NCBI RefSeq assembly: GCF_900105885.1
Contig: NZ_LT629780.1
Coordinates: 3,100,001-3,164,000 of the forward strand
DNA from: Pseudomonas guangdongensis
GTDB taxonomy: Bacteria > Pseudomonadota > Gammaproteobacteria > Pseudomonadales > Pseudomonadaceae
Direction of reading: 5' to 3'
Length of the DNA stretch: 64,000 nucleotides
Each line of letters opens with the position of its first letter. Positions within the stretch are counted from its first letter, which is position 1. Below the pieces are notes generated by a model, which worked only from the letters and a program-made list of their open reading frames with translations, searched no databases and was not told the origin of the DNA. A program made the translations under genes and the position numbers. This document shows positions 22,008-29,725 of this stretch, piece after piece.

Positions 22008-23135
22008 TCAGCGTGCGGCGATCGGCGGAACCGGGCGCTGCTCCACGCCGATGTACTCGGCGCTCGGACGGATGATGCGGTTGTTGGAGCGCTGCTCGAA
22101 CACGTGGGACGCCCAGCCGGTGACCCGCGAGCAGACGAAGATCGGGGTGAACAGCTTGGTCGGGATGCCCATGAAGTTGTAGGCGGACGCGTGGTAGAAG
22201 TCGGCGTTGGGGAACAGCTTCTTCTGCTCCCACATGACCTTGTCGATGGCTTCGGAGACCGGGAACAGCACGGTGTCACCGACTTCCTCGGCGAGCAGCT
22301 TGGACCAGCCCTTGATCACCTCGTTGCGCGGGTCGGAGACGCTGTAGATGGCGTGACCGAAGCCCATGATCTTGTCCTTGCGCGCCAGCATGGCCAGGGT
22401 GCCTTCGGTGGCCTCCTCGGGGGTGGCGAACTTCTCGATCATCTCCATCGCCGCCTCGTTGGCGCCGCCGTGCAGCGGGCCGCGCAGCGAGCCGATCGCG
22501 CCGGTGATGCAGGAGAACAGGTCGGACAGGGTCGAGGCGCAGACGCGGGCGGTGAAGGTCGAGGCGTTGAACTCGTGCTCCGCGTAGAGGATCAGCGACA
22601 CGTTCATCACCTTGCGGTGCAGCTCGCTGGGTGCCTTGCCGTGCAGCAGGGTCAGGAAGTGGCTACCCAGGTCCGGCGCGTCGCTGGTGCAGTCGATGCG
22701 CACGCCTTCGTGGCTGAAGCGGTACCAGTAGCACATGATCGCCGGGAAGGCGGCCATCAGGCGGTTGGCCTTGTCGAGCTGCTGCTCGAAGCTTTCCTCG
22801 GGCTCCAGGTTGCCGAGCATCGAGCAGCCGGTACGCATCACGTCCATCGGGTGGGCACTGGCCGGAATGCGCTCGAGCACTTCCTTCAGCGCCTGGGGCA
22901 GATCGCGCTGGGTCTGCAGCTGGGTCAGGTAGCCGTCCAACTGGGCCTGGGTGGGCAGCTCGCCGTAGAACAGCAGGTAGGCGACTTCCTCGAACAGGCA
23001 GTCCTTGGCCAGCTCGCGGACATCGTAGCCGCGGTAGGTCAGGCCGGCGCCGGCCTTGCCGACGGTGGACAGGGCAGTCTGGCCAGCGATCTGGCCACGC
23101 AGACCAGCACCGGTGAGCACTTTACCTTCAGCCAT
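22008..23135 (-). CDS. prpC: 2-methylcitrate synthase PrpC
   Basis: A 375-residue citrate-synthase-family enzyme that condenses propionyl-CoA with oxaloacetate. Active-site blocks include LYAEHEFNASTFTARV, GPLHGGANEAAME and GFGHAIYSVSDPRN. The short length, the N-terminal TALSTVGKAGAGLTYRGYDV and the operon position identify methylcitrate synthase rather than GltA, which is longer in pseudomonads. It lies 100 bases after prpB in the same orientation. Confidence 0.96.
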   Translation of the reverse strand: MAEGKVLTGAGLRGQIAGQTALSTVGKAGAGLTYRGYDVRELAKDCLFEEVAYLLFYGELPTQAQLDGYLTQLQTQRDLPQALKEVLERIPASAHPMDVMRTGCSMLGNLEPEESFEQQLDKANRLMAAFPAIMCYWYRFSHEGVRIDCTSDAPDLGSHFLTLLHGKAPSELHRKVMNVSLILYAEHEFNASTFTARVCASTLSDLFSCITGAIGSLRGPLHGGANEAAMEMIEKFATPEEATEGTLAMLARKDKIMGFGHAIYSVSDPRNEVIKGWSKLLAEEVGDTVLFPVSEAIDKVMWEQKKLFPNADFYHASAYNFMGIPTKLFTPIFVCSRVTGWASHVFEQRSNNRIIRPSAEYIGVEQRPVPPIAAR

Positions 23136-23235
23136 CGCGTTATTCCTCTTCTTCTCTATTTATTGAAGTTGTTGGCGGATAGAGCAATTGGTTCCCTGGA
23201 GGAGCCTCACGGGGCTCCGGATCAGTCGCGCGGGA

Positions 23236-24144
23236 TCAGCATTCGCGCGGCTGGATCTTTTCCTGCTTCTTCTGGGCGAACAGTTCGTCGAGCTTGTCCT
23301 CGTAGGCGTGGTAGCCGAGGTATTTGTACAAGTCGGCACGGGTCTGCATGATCTCGACCACGTTCTTCTGCGTGCCCTGCTCGCGGATCGCCTGGTAGAC
23401 CTTCAGCGCCGCGGCGTTCATCGCGCGGTAGGCGCCGCAGCAGTACAGCACCATGTCGACGTCGACCGAGGCCAGCTCGTCGCAGGTGAACAGCGGGGTG
23501 TGGCCGAACTCGGTGATGTTGGCGAGGATCGGCACGTTCACCGCGGCGCGGAACTGCTTGTACATCGGCAGCTCGGTCATCGCCTCGGGGAAGATCATGT
23601 CGGCGCCGGCCTCGACGTAGGCGCAGGCGCGGTCGATGGCGGCCTGCAGGCCCTCGCCGGCCAGCGCATCGGTGCGCGCCATGATCACGAAGCTGTCGTC
23701 CTGACGGGCGTCGACGGCGGCCTTGATGCGGTCGACCATCTCCTCGGTGCTGACCACTTCCTTGCCCGGACGGTGGCCGCAGCGCTTGGTGCCGACCTGG
23801 TCCTCGATGTGCACGGCGGCCACGCCGACCTTCTCGAACGAGCGGATGGTGCGGGCGATGTTGAAGGCGCCGCCCCAGCCGGTGTCGATGTCGACCAGTA
23901 CCGGCAGGGTGGTGGCGTCGGTCAGGCGGCGGGCATCGGTCAGCACGTCTTCCATGGTGCTGATGCCGAGGTCGGGAATGCCCAGCGAGTTGGCGGCCAC
24001 GCCGCCCCCCGAGATGTACAGCGCCTGGAAGCCGGAGGCCTCGGCCATGCGGCCGGCATAGGCGGTGATGGCGCCGACGATCTGCAGCGGATGCTCGTTG
24101 GCGACCGCATCGCGGAACTTCTGGCCGGGAGTCTTCTTGGTCAT
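23236..24144 (-). CDS. prpB: 2-methylisocitrate lyase PrpB
   Basis: A 302-residue PEP-mutase/isocitrate-lyase-family enzyme that splits 2-methylisocitrate into pyruvate and succinate, completing the methylcitrate cycle. The active-site loop is K120-R-C122-G-H124 ([13 protein letters not shown]), with metal-binding [16 protein letters not shown] and HIEDQ. Its start codon overlaps the stop of the gntR regulator (ATGA, 24141-24144), so enzyme and regulator are translationally coupled. Confidence 0.97.
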   Translation of the reverse strand: MTKKTPGQKFRDAVANEHPLQIVGAITAYAGRMAEASGFQALYISGGGVAANSLGIPDLGISTMEDVLTDARRLTDATTLPVLVDIDTGWGGAFNIARTIRSFEKVGVAAVHIEDQVGTKRCGHRPGKEVVSTEEMVDRIKAAVDARQDDSFVIMARTDALAGEGLQAAIDRACAYVEAGADMIFPEAMTELPMYKQFRAAVNVPILANITEFGHTPLFTCDELASVDVDMVLYCCGAYRAMNAAALKVYQAIREQGTQKNVVEIMQTRADLYKYLGYHAYEDKLDELFAQKKQEKIQPREC

Positions 24145-24863
24145 GACTTACCTCGTTGCTTGGCGTTCTTGGGGGAGGCGTCCTGGAGGTGACGCTCGAC
24201 GTTGCGCTTGGATGCGGCGATATGCCGACGCATCAGCAGTTCGGCCAGCTCGCCATCCCGCTCGGCGATCGCATCGAGAATCCGATGGTGCTCGGCGAAA
24301 GCCTGGTGCGGCCGGTTGGGCGTGGCGGAGAACTGGATGCGGTACATGCGCACTAGCTGGTACAGCTCGTTGCACAGCAGATTGCTGAGGGTGCGGTTGC
24401 CGCTGCCCTGGATGATCCGGTAATGGAAGTCGAAGTCGCCTTCCTGCTGGTAATAGCCGATGCCGGCGCGGAAGGCCTCGTCGCGCTGGTGGGTTTCCAG
24501 CACCCGGCGCAGCTCGTCGATCTCCTCGCGGGATATGCGCTCGGCGGCCAGCCGGCAGGCCATGCCCTCCAGCGACTCGCGGATCTCGTACAGCTCGATC
24601 AGCTCGGCCTGGCTCAGCGACACCACCCGCGCACCGGCATGGGGCACCCGCACCAGCAGCCGCTGGCCTTCCAGGCGACGGATCGCCTCGCGCAGCGGGC
24701 CGCGACTGATACCGTAGGCACGCGCCAGTTCCGGCTCGGAGATCTTGCTGCCCGGGGCGATCTCGCCACGCACGATGGCCGATTGCATGCAGCGGAACAC
24801 ATGATCCGACAGGGTTCCCGATTCGCTTTCGCCAAGCGGCAGTTCGGCCAGGGCTTCGCTCAT
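24141..24863 (-). CDS. GntR-family transcriptional regulator of the methylcitrate operon
   Basis: A 240-residue FadR-subfamily regulator: an N-terminal winged helix-turn-helix ([44 protein letters not shown], shown here in part as [20 protein letters not shown]) and a helical FCD effector domain. The FCD metal-binding type residues are in [15 protein letters not shown] and [12 protein letters not shown]. As first gene of the prp operon it probably represses its own promoter and responds to a cycle intermediate such as 2-methylcitrate. The start at 24863 follows a palindromic half-site. A 21-codon upstream extension in frame would run through the operator and promoter and is rejected. Confidence 0.92.
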   Translation of the reverse strand: MSEALAELPLGESESGTLSDHVFRCMQSAIVRGEIAPGSKISEPELARAYGISRGPLREAIRRLEGQRLLVRVPHAGARVVSLSQAELIELYEIRESLEGMACRLAAERISREEIDELRRVLETHQRDEAFRAGIGYYQQEGDFDFHYRIIQGSGNRTLSNLLCNELYQLVRMYRIQFSATPNRPHQAFAEHHRILDAIAERDGELAELLMRRHIAASKRNVERHLQDASPKNAKQRGKS

Positions 24864-24864
24864 G

Positions 24865-24874
24865 ATTGTCGACA
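24865..24874. promoter_or_regulatory. GntR operator half-site O2 at the regulator start
   Basis: ATTGTCGACA contains the palindromic core TGTCGACA shared with the larger site 70 bases away. It lies between the predicted transcription start and the gntR ATG, so binding here would block elongation or initiation. Confidence 0.6.
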
Positions 24875-24897
24875 CATTCGCAGAATTGGATGACCAG

Positions 24898-24926
24898 AAG
24901 CTAAGCCGCACCCCAGCGAATGTCAA
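24898..24926 (-). promoter_or_regulatory. promoter of the gntR-prpBC-acnD-prpF operon
   Basis: On the minus strand TTGACA (24926-24921) is followed after 17 bases by TAGCTT (24903-24898). The -35 is perfect and the -10 weak, as expected for a regulated promoter. The two TGTCGACA-containing sites flank it. Confidence 0.65.
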
Positions 24927-24935
24927 ACCTCATTA

Positions 24936-24955
24936 GACGATTGTCGACAATCGTC
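24936..24955. promoter_or_regulatory. GntR operator O1, perfect 20-bp palindrome
   Basis: GACGATTGTCGACAATCGTC is a perfect palindrome ending 10 bases upstream of the -35 box of the prp promoter. The core TTGTCGACAA fits the TNGTNNNACNA pattern known for FadR-type GntR regulators. It could also influence the divergent envelope operon starting at 25135. Confidence 0.7.
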
Positions 24956-25036
24956 GATGACTGCCAGCTCCGTCACAGCACCCGCGCCCGACCGCCCGCA
25001 GCCCCCGCGCCGGCTGTCGCTGCCACCCGAGGCCCA

Positions 25037-25045
25037 TGCTAGAAT
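25037..25045 (+). promoter_or_regulatory. extended -10 element upstream of the protease gene
   Basis: TGCTAGAAT is an extended -10 (TGnTAGAAT), 90 bases before the start codon at 25135. No good -35 box is seen 17 bases upstream, which an extended -10 can tolerate. Confidence 0.4.
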
Positions 25046-25134
25046 GCCGGCCTCCGAGCGGCAGACGGACGGCGCCGAACCGGCGCAGCGTCCGCCAGCC
25101 CGCCCTCCCCGTTCACGTGTCAAGCTCAGGATCC

Positions 25135-25674
25135 ATGAGACTCCAGTCCTTCGCCCTGCTACTCAGCCTGCTGCTGCCGCCCTGCGCGGCCGCCCTGGCC
25201 GCCGAGAAAACCGTCTACGGCCTCAACGAAAGAGTCTTCCTGGCGGAACTTGGCAGCCTGGTCGCGGCCAAACTGGACACCGGCGCCAAGACCGCCTCGC
25301 TCAGCGCGCACAACATCAAGCGCTTCAAACGCAACGGCGAGACCTGGGTACGCTTCACGCCGGGTTTCGGCGACCAGGAGGCCGCGCCGATCGAGAAGCC
25401 CCTGGCCCGCATCAGCAAGATCAAGCGTCGCGCCGGCGACTTCGACCCGGACGAAGGCAAGACCTACACGGCGCGCCCGGTGATCGAACTGGACGTGTGC
25501 ATGGGTCGCATCCGACGCACCATCGAAGTCAACCTGACCGACCGCAGCGCCTTCGAGTATCCCCTGCTGATCGGCTCCGACGCGCTCACCCGCTTCGGCG
25601 CCCTGGTCGACCCGAGTCTCAAATACGCCGCTGGCAAGCCCAGCTGCACCCACGTTGCACACGCTGACGAGTAA
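25135..25674 (+). CDS. retropepsin-like aspartic protease, RimB/ATP-dependent zinc protease family
   Basis: A 179-residue exported protein. Residues 1-22 are a signal peptide (MRLQSFALLLSLLLPPCAAALAA). The mature part is a single retropepsin-like domain with the catalytic-type triad D-T-G in KLDTGAKTASLSA (about residues 48-60), followed by YPLLIGSDALTRF. Databases often call the family ATP-dependent zinc protease, although the visible motif is that of an aspartyl protease. The ATG at 25135 was chosen because it begins the signal peptide; 33 in-frame codons upstream look non-coding. It is five bases from the next gene. The target is unknown; the neighbouring ATP-grasp ligase suggests glutamylated or otherwise modified peptides. 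Confidence 0.88.
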   Translation: MRLQSFALLLSLLLPPCAAALAAEKTVYGLNERVFLAELGSLVAAKLDTGAKTASLSAHNIKRFKRNGETWVRFTPGFGDQEAAPIEKPLARISKIKRRAGDFDPDEGKTYTARPVIELDVCMGRIRRTIEVNLTDRSAFEYPLLIGSDALTRFGALVDPSLKYAAGKPSCTHVAHADE

Positions 25675-25679
25675 TCCCA

Positions 25680-27206
25680 ATGCGCTCTCTCAACCTGCAC
25701 CTTAAAGTCCTTATCGCCATATTGGTGAGCCTGGGCGTGGCGATCACCGCCTACCAGATCTTCGTGCTCGGCATTCCGGTCACCGAGGCGGAAACGGACA
25801 ACGTCTGGAACATCGACGCCAAGGTCGAGTTCCAGGCCAGCCCGCGCAATCCGGTCAAAGTGCAGATGTACATCCCGCCGCTGGAGCAGGACTTCGTCAG
25901 CCTCAACGAGAGCTTCATCTCCAACAATTACGGCGTCAGCGTCAACAACGTCGACGGCAACCGCCGGGTTACCTGGTCGGCGCGGCGCGCCAGCGGCAAG
26001 CAGACCCTGTACTACCGGATGGTCCTGACCCAGCGCTACAGCACGGAAAAACCCGTGGAAAAGGGGGCGATCTACCGCGAAAGCCTGCCGATCGCCGGCC
26101 CCGAGCAGATCGCCGCCGAAGCCCTGCTGGCGCCCATCCGCCAGCACTCGGCCGACGTCGAGACCTTCATCAGCGAGACCATCAAGCGCGTCAACAACCT
26201 CAATGACGACAACGTCAAGCTGCTGCTGGCCGGCGACAGCTCGGTGGCCAACCGCGCCCGGGTGATCGACCTGCTGTTGTCCATCGCCCACGTACCGCTG
26301 GAGCGCGTCCACACCATTCGCCTGATCGAGAACCAGGCCCAGAGCCCGGAGCTGTGGCTGCGCAGCTTCAACGGCCAGAACTGGCTGTACTTCAACCCCG
26401 ACAACGGCCAGCAGGGCCTGCCGCGCGACCGTCTGGTCTGGTGGCTGGGCGACGGCGAGCTGGTTAGCGTCGACGGCGGCAAGCAGGCCCAGGTCAGCTT
26501 CACCCTCAACACCAGCGAGCTGAATGCCATTCGCCTGGCCAAGCAGTCCGACGCCTCGGCCGATTCGGGCTTCCTCGAATACTCGCTGTACGGCCTGCCG
26601 TTGCAGACCCAGCAGACCTACCAGATCATGATCATGATCCCGATCGGCGTGCTGGTGATCCTGATCCTGCGCAACCTCGGCGGCCTGCAGACCCTCGGCA
26701 CCTTCACCCCGGTGCTGATCGCCCTGGCCTTCCGCGAGACCCAGCTGGGCTTCGGCATCGTGCTGTTCACCATCATCACCGCGCTGGGCCTGTCGCTGCG
26801 CTCCTACCTGGAGCACCTCAAGCTGCAGATGCTGCCACGCCTGTCGGTGGTGCTGACCTTCGTGGTGGTGCTGATCGCGGTAATCAGCCTGTTCAGCCAC
26901 AAGCTCGGCCTGGAGCGCGGCCTGTCGGTGGCGCTGTTCCCGATGGTGATCCTGACCATGACCATCGAGCGCCTGTCGATCACCTGGGAAGAGCGCGGCG
27001 GTGGCCATGCCTTCAAGGTCGCGGTCGGCACCCTGGTCGCCGCCACCCTGGCGCACCTGCTGATGAGCATCCCGGAGCTGACCTACTTCATCTTCACCTT
27101 CCCGGCGGTGCTGCTGATCCTGGTGGGCTTCATGCTGGCGATGGGTCGCTACCGCGGCTACCGCCTGACCGAACTGTTCCGTTTCAAAGCCTTCCTCAAG
27201 GACTGA
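25680..27206 (+). CDS. inactive transglutaminase-fold protein with 7TM domain
   Basis: A 508-residue inner-membrane protein. One N-terminal transmembrane segment (residues 7-30) is followed by a large periplasmic region to about residue 310, with a transglutaminase-like fold near residues 150-270 (ARVIDLLLSIAHVPLERVHTIRL, WLRSFNGQNWLYFNPDNG). The position where a catalytic cysteine would be expected is not a Cys; the family is known as inactive. Seven hydrophobic segments follow from about residue 320 to 495 (IMIMIPIGVLVILILRNLGG onward). It lies between the protease and the ATP-grasp ligase with 5- and 4-base gaps. A role as membrane scaffold or receptor for the ligase product is inference. 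Confidence 0.88.
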   Translation: MRSLNLHLKVLIAILVSLGVAITAYQIFVLGIPVTEAETDNVWNIDAKVEFQASPRNPVKVQMYIPPLEQDFVSLNESFISNNYGVSVNNVDGNRRVTWSARRASGKQTLYYRMVLTQRYSTEKPVEKGAIYRESLPIAGPEQIAAEALLAPIRQHSADVETFISETIKRVNNLNDDNVKLLLAGDSSVANRARVIDLLLSIAHVPLERVHTIRLIENQAQSPELWLRSFNGQNWLYFNPDNGQQGLPRDRLVWWLGDGELVSVDGGKQAQVSFTLNTSELNAIRLAKQSDASADSGFLEYSLYGLPLQTQQTYQIMIMIPIGVLVILILRNLGGLQTLGTFTPVLIALAFRETQLGFGIVLFTIITALGLSLRSYLEHLKLQMLPRLSVVLTFVVVLIAVISLFSHKLGLERGLSVALFPMVILTMTIERLSITWEERGGGHAFKVAVGTLVAATLAHLLMSIPELTYFIFTFPAVLLILVGFMLAMGRYRGYRLTELFRFKAFLKD

Positions 27207-27210
27207 CGCC

Positions 27211-28197
27211 ATGTTCGGCCTGATCAAAACCTGGAAGGCCCTGAGTGCCAAAGGCATCATGGGCATCAACCGGCGCAACGCGGACTACGTGCTGAAGTAC
27301 AACAAGCGGCACCTGTATCCGGTGGTGGACGACAAGATCCTCACCAAGGAGCGCGCCATCGCCGCCGGCATCCACGTGCCGGAGATGTACGGGATCATCT
27401 CCACCGAGAAGGAGATCGAGAACCTCGACAAGATCATCGGCGAGCACAACGATTTCGTCATCAAGCCGGCGCAGGGCGCCGGCGGCGACGGCATCCTGGT
27501 GATCGCCGACCGCTTCGAGGGGCGCTTCAAGACCGTCTCGGGCAAGATCGTCAGCCGCGACGAGATCGAGCAGCAGCTGTCCAGCATCCTCTCCGGCCTG
27601 TACTCGCTGGGCGGCGGTCGCGACCGCGCGCTGATCGAGTACCGGGTGACCCCGGACCCGATCTTCAAGAGCATCAGCTACGAGGGCGTGCCGGACATCC
27701 GCATCATCGTGCTGATGGGCTACCCGGTGATGGCCATGCTGCGCCTGCCGACCCGCCAGTCCAACGGCAAGGCCAACCTGCACCAGGGCGCCATCGGCGT
27801 CGGCGTCGACCTGGCTACCGGCGTCACCCTGCGCGGCACCTGGCTGAACAACAAGATCACCAAGCACCCGGACACCGGTAACGCGGTGGACGGCGTGCAG
27901 CTGCCCAACTGGGACGGCTTCATGAAACTGGCCGCCGGCTGCTACGAGCTGTGCGGTCTGGGCTACATCGGCGTGGACATGGTGCTGGACGTGGACAAGG
28001 GCCCCTTGATCCTCGAACTCAACGCCCGTCCCGGCCTGAACATCCAGATCGCCAACGACTGCGGGCTGACCCATCGCGCCCACGCCGTCGAGGCGCGCCT
28101 GGAGGAACTCAAGGCACAGGGCATCGAGGAAAGCCCGGAGGAGCGCGTGCGCTTCTCGCAGAGCCTGTTCGGCCACATCAAGCCGGTCGAGCTTTAA
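27211..28197 (+). CDS. RimK-like alpha-L-glutamate ligase (ATP-grasp)
   Basis: A 328-residue cytoplasmic ATP-grasp enzyme related to RimK, the ligase that adds glutamates to ribosomal protein S6. ATP-grasp landmarks are VIKPAQGAGGDGILVI (about residues 87-102), GVPDIRIIVLMGYPVMAMLRLPT, and the Mg-binding LILELNARPGLNIQIAN near residues 265-281. It begins KTWKALSAKGIMGINRRNADYV, not the RimK N-terminal domain, so it belongs to the RimK-related subfamily found with inactive transglutaminases. The peptide it modifies is not identifiable here. It is the third gene of a compact three-gene operon and is followed by a GC hairpin. Confidence 0.9.
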   Translation: MFGLIKTWKALSAKGIMGINRRNADYVLKYNKRHLYPVVDDKILTKERAIAAGIHVPEMYGIISTEKEIENLDKIIGEHNDFVIKPAQGAGGDGILVIADRFEGRFKTVSGKIVSRDEIEQQLSSILSGLYSLGGGRDRALIEYRVTPDPIFKSISYEGVPDIRIIVLMGYPVMAMLRLPTRQSNGKANLHQGAIGVGVDLATGVTLRGTWLNNKITKHPDTGNAVDGVQLPNWDGFMKLAAGCYELCGLGYIGVDMVLDVDKGPLILELNARPGLNIQIANDCGLTHRAHAVEARLEELKAQGIEESPEERVRFSQSLFGHIKPVEL

Positions 28198-28202
28198 CCG
28201 CC

Positions 28203-28227
28203 GCGGGCGCCTGCAACGGGCGCCCGC
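28203..28227 (+). terminator. putative terminator after the ATP-grasp gene
   Basis: A perfect 9-bp GC stem (GCGGGCGCC at 28203-28211, GGCGCCCGC at 28219-28227) lies five bases after the stop codon. There is no T tract, so termination strength is uncertain. Confidence 0.42.
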
Positions 28228-28278
28228 CGCTTGAACCCCTGCGGTAGAATTCCGGCTTGCGCCAATCCGAGCCACGCC

Positions 28279-29631
28279 ATGTCCGTCTGTACCCTGCATC
28301 CCCTGCCCTATCACGCCGATCCGCGCCCGCGCTTCGCGCGGATTCAGGCGGCGCCCGGCGCCTGCCTGCTCGACGGCGGCCGTCCGCATGCCGAGCGCGG
28401 CCGCTTCGAACTGTTCAGCGCCTGGCCCGAGCAGACCCTCGCGCCCCGGCCCGACGAGGACGGCCGCGCCTTCCTCGCCCGCTGCCGCGCGGCGCTGGCC
28501 GAACTCGGCCGTGCCGACGCGCCGGCGGGCGTCGAACTGCCGTTCACCGGCGGCCTGCTCGGCTACCTGGCCTACGACTTCGGCCGCCGGCTGGAACGCC
28601 TGCCGGCGCAGGCCGCGGACGACCTGGCGCTGCCCGACGCGCGTCTCGGCCTGTACGCCTGGGCGCTGGTCACCGACCACCGGCGGCAAACCTCGCAACT
28701 GGTGTTCCATCCGCGCCTGCCGGCCGAACGGCGCGCGGCGCTGATCGCCCTGTTCGAGGCCGGGGCAGACGCCCCGCCGGCAGACGACTTCCGCCTGCTG
28801 GCGCCCTTCGCCGCCGATCTCGACGCCGGCCAGTACCGCGCCGCCATCGAACGCATCCAGGACTACATCCGCGCCGGCGACTGCTACCAAGTCAACTTCG
28901 CCCAGCGCTTCCAGGCGCCCTGCCGGGGCCAGCCGTGGGGCGCCTACGCCCGGCTGCGCGAGGCCTGCCCGACGCCCTTCGCCGGCTACCTGGCGCTGGA
29001 GGACGGCGCCATCCTCAGCCTGTCGCCGGAGCGTTTCATCAGCGTGCAGGCCGGTCAGGTGGAAACCCGGCCGATCAAGGGCACCCGCCCGCGCGGCGCC
29101 GACGCCGCCGAGGATCGCGCACTGGCCGACGACCTGCTGGCCAGCGCCAAGGACCGCGCCGAGAACCTGATGATCGTCGACCTGCTGCGCAACGACATCG
29201 GGCGCAGCTGCCGCACCGGCTCGGTACGGGTACCGGAACTCTTCGCCCTGGAAAGCTATCCCAACGTTCACCATCTGGTGAGCAGCGTGACCGGCGAACT
29301 GGCCGAGGGCCTCGACGCCTTCGACCTGCTGGCCGGCAGCTTCCCCGGCGGCTCGATCACCGGCGCGCCGAAGATCCGCGCCATGCAGATCATCGACGAG
29401 CTGGAGCCGACCCGCCGCGCGATCTACTGCGGCTCGCTGCTGTACATCGACTGCCGCGGCGAGATGGACAGCTCGATCTGCATACGTACCGTGCTGGTCC
29501 GGGGCGGCCGCGCCAGCTGCTGGGGTGGCGGCGGCATCGTGCTGGACTCGGTCTGGCAGGCCGAATACGCCGAGTCGCAGACCAAGGTGCGGGTGCTGCT
29601 GCAGACCCTGGAAACCACCCTCGACCGATAG
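28279..29631 (+). CDS. pabB: aminodeoxychorismate synthase component I
   Basis: A 450-residue enzyme of the chorismate-binding family that makes 4-amino-4-deoxychorismate for folate synthesis, with ammonia from PabA. The C-terminal chorismate-binding domain shows P265-I-K267-G-T269 (RPIKGTRPRG), where the lysine marks PabB and distinguishes it from TrpE. Other family blocks are NLMIVDLLRNDIGR, HHLVSSVTGEL and FPGGSITGAPKIRAMQIID. The ATG at 28279 gives the family length; an earlier in-frame ATG at 28231 is in an unlikely leader. A TAGAAT -10-like element occurs at 28245-28250 with no clear -35. Confidence 0.95.
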   Translation: MSVCTLHPLPYHADPRPRFARIQAAPGACLLDGGRPHAERGRFELFSAWPEQTLAPRPDEDGRAFLARCRAALAELGRADAPAGVELPFTGGLLGYLAYDFGRRLERLPAQAADDLALPDARLGLYAWALVTDHRRQTSQLVFHPRLPAERRAALIALFEAGADAPPADDFRLLAPFAADLDAGQYRAAIERIQDYIRAGDCYQVNFAQRFQAPCRGQPWGAYARLREACPTPFAGYLALEDGAILSLSPERFISVQAGQVETRPIKGTRPRGADAAEDRALADDLLASAKDRAENLMIVDLLRNDIGRSCRTGSVRVPELFALESYPNVHHLVSSVTGELAEGLDAFDLLAGSFPGGSITGAPKIRAMQIIDELEPTRRAIYCGSLLYIDCRGEMDSSICIRTVLVRGGRASCWGGGGIVLDSVWQAEYAESQTKVRVLLQTLETTLDR

Positions 29632-29725
29632 CGCGCCCAGCGAAAGGCGATCTGGCCGACACACCCTATCGCTCGCCCCGCCTACACTGCGCAGCGCTCC
29701 CGCTGTGCTGCCTAGAAGGATCCCC

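Noticed and set aside
21919..22233. An upstream extension of acnD of about 105 codons
   Set aside because: It reads through prpC coding sequence in another frame and shows no aconitase features; MNTEYRKALAG at 21918 is the family start.
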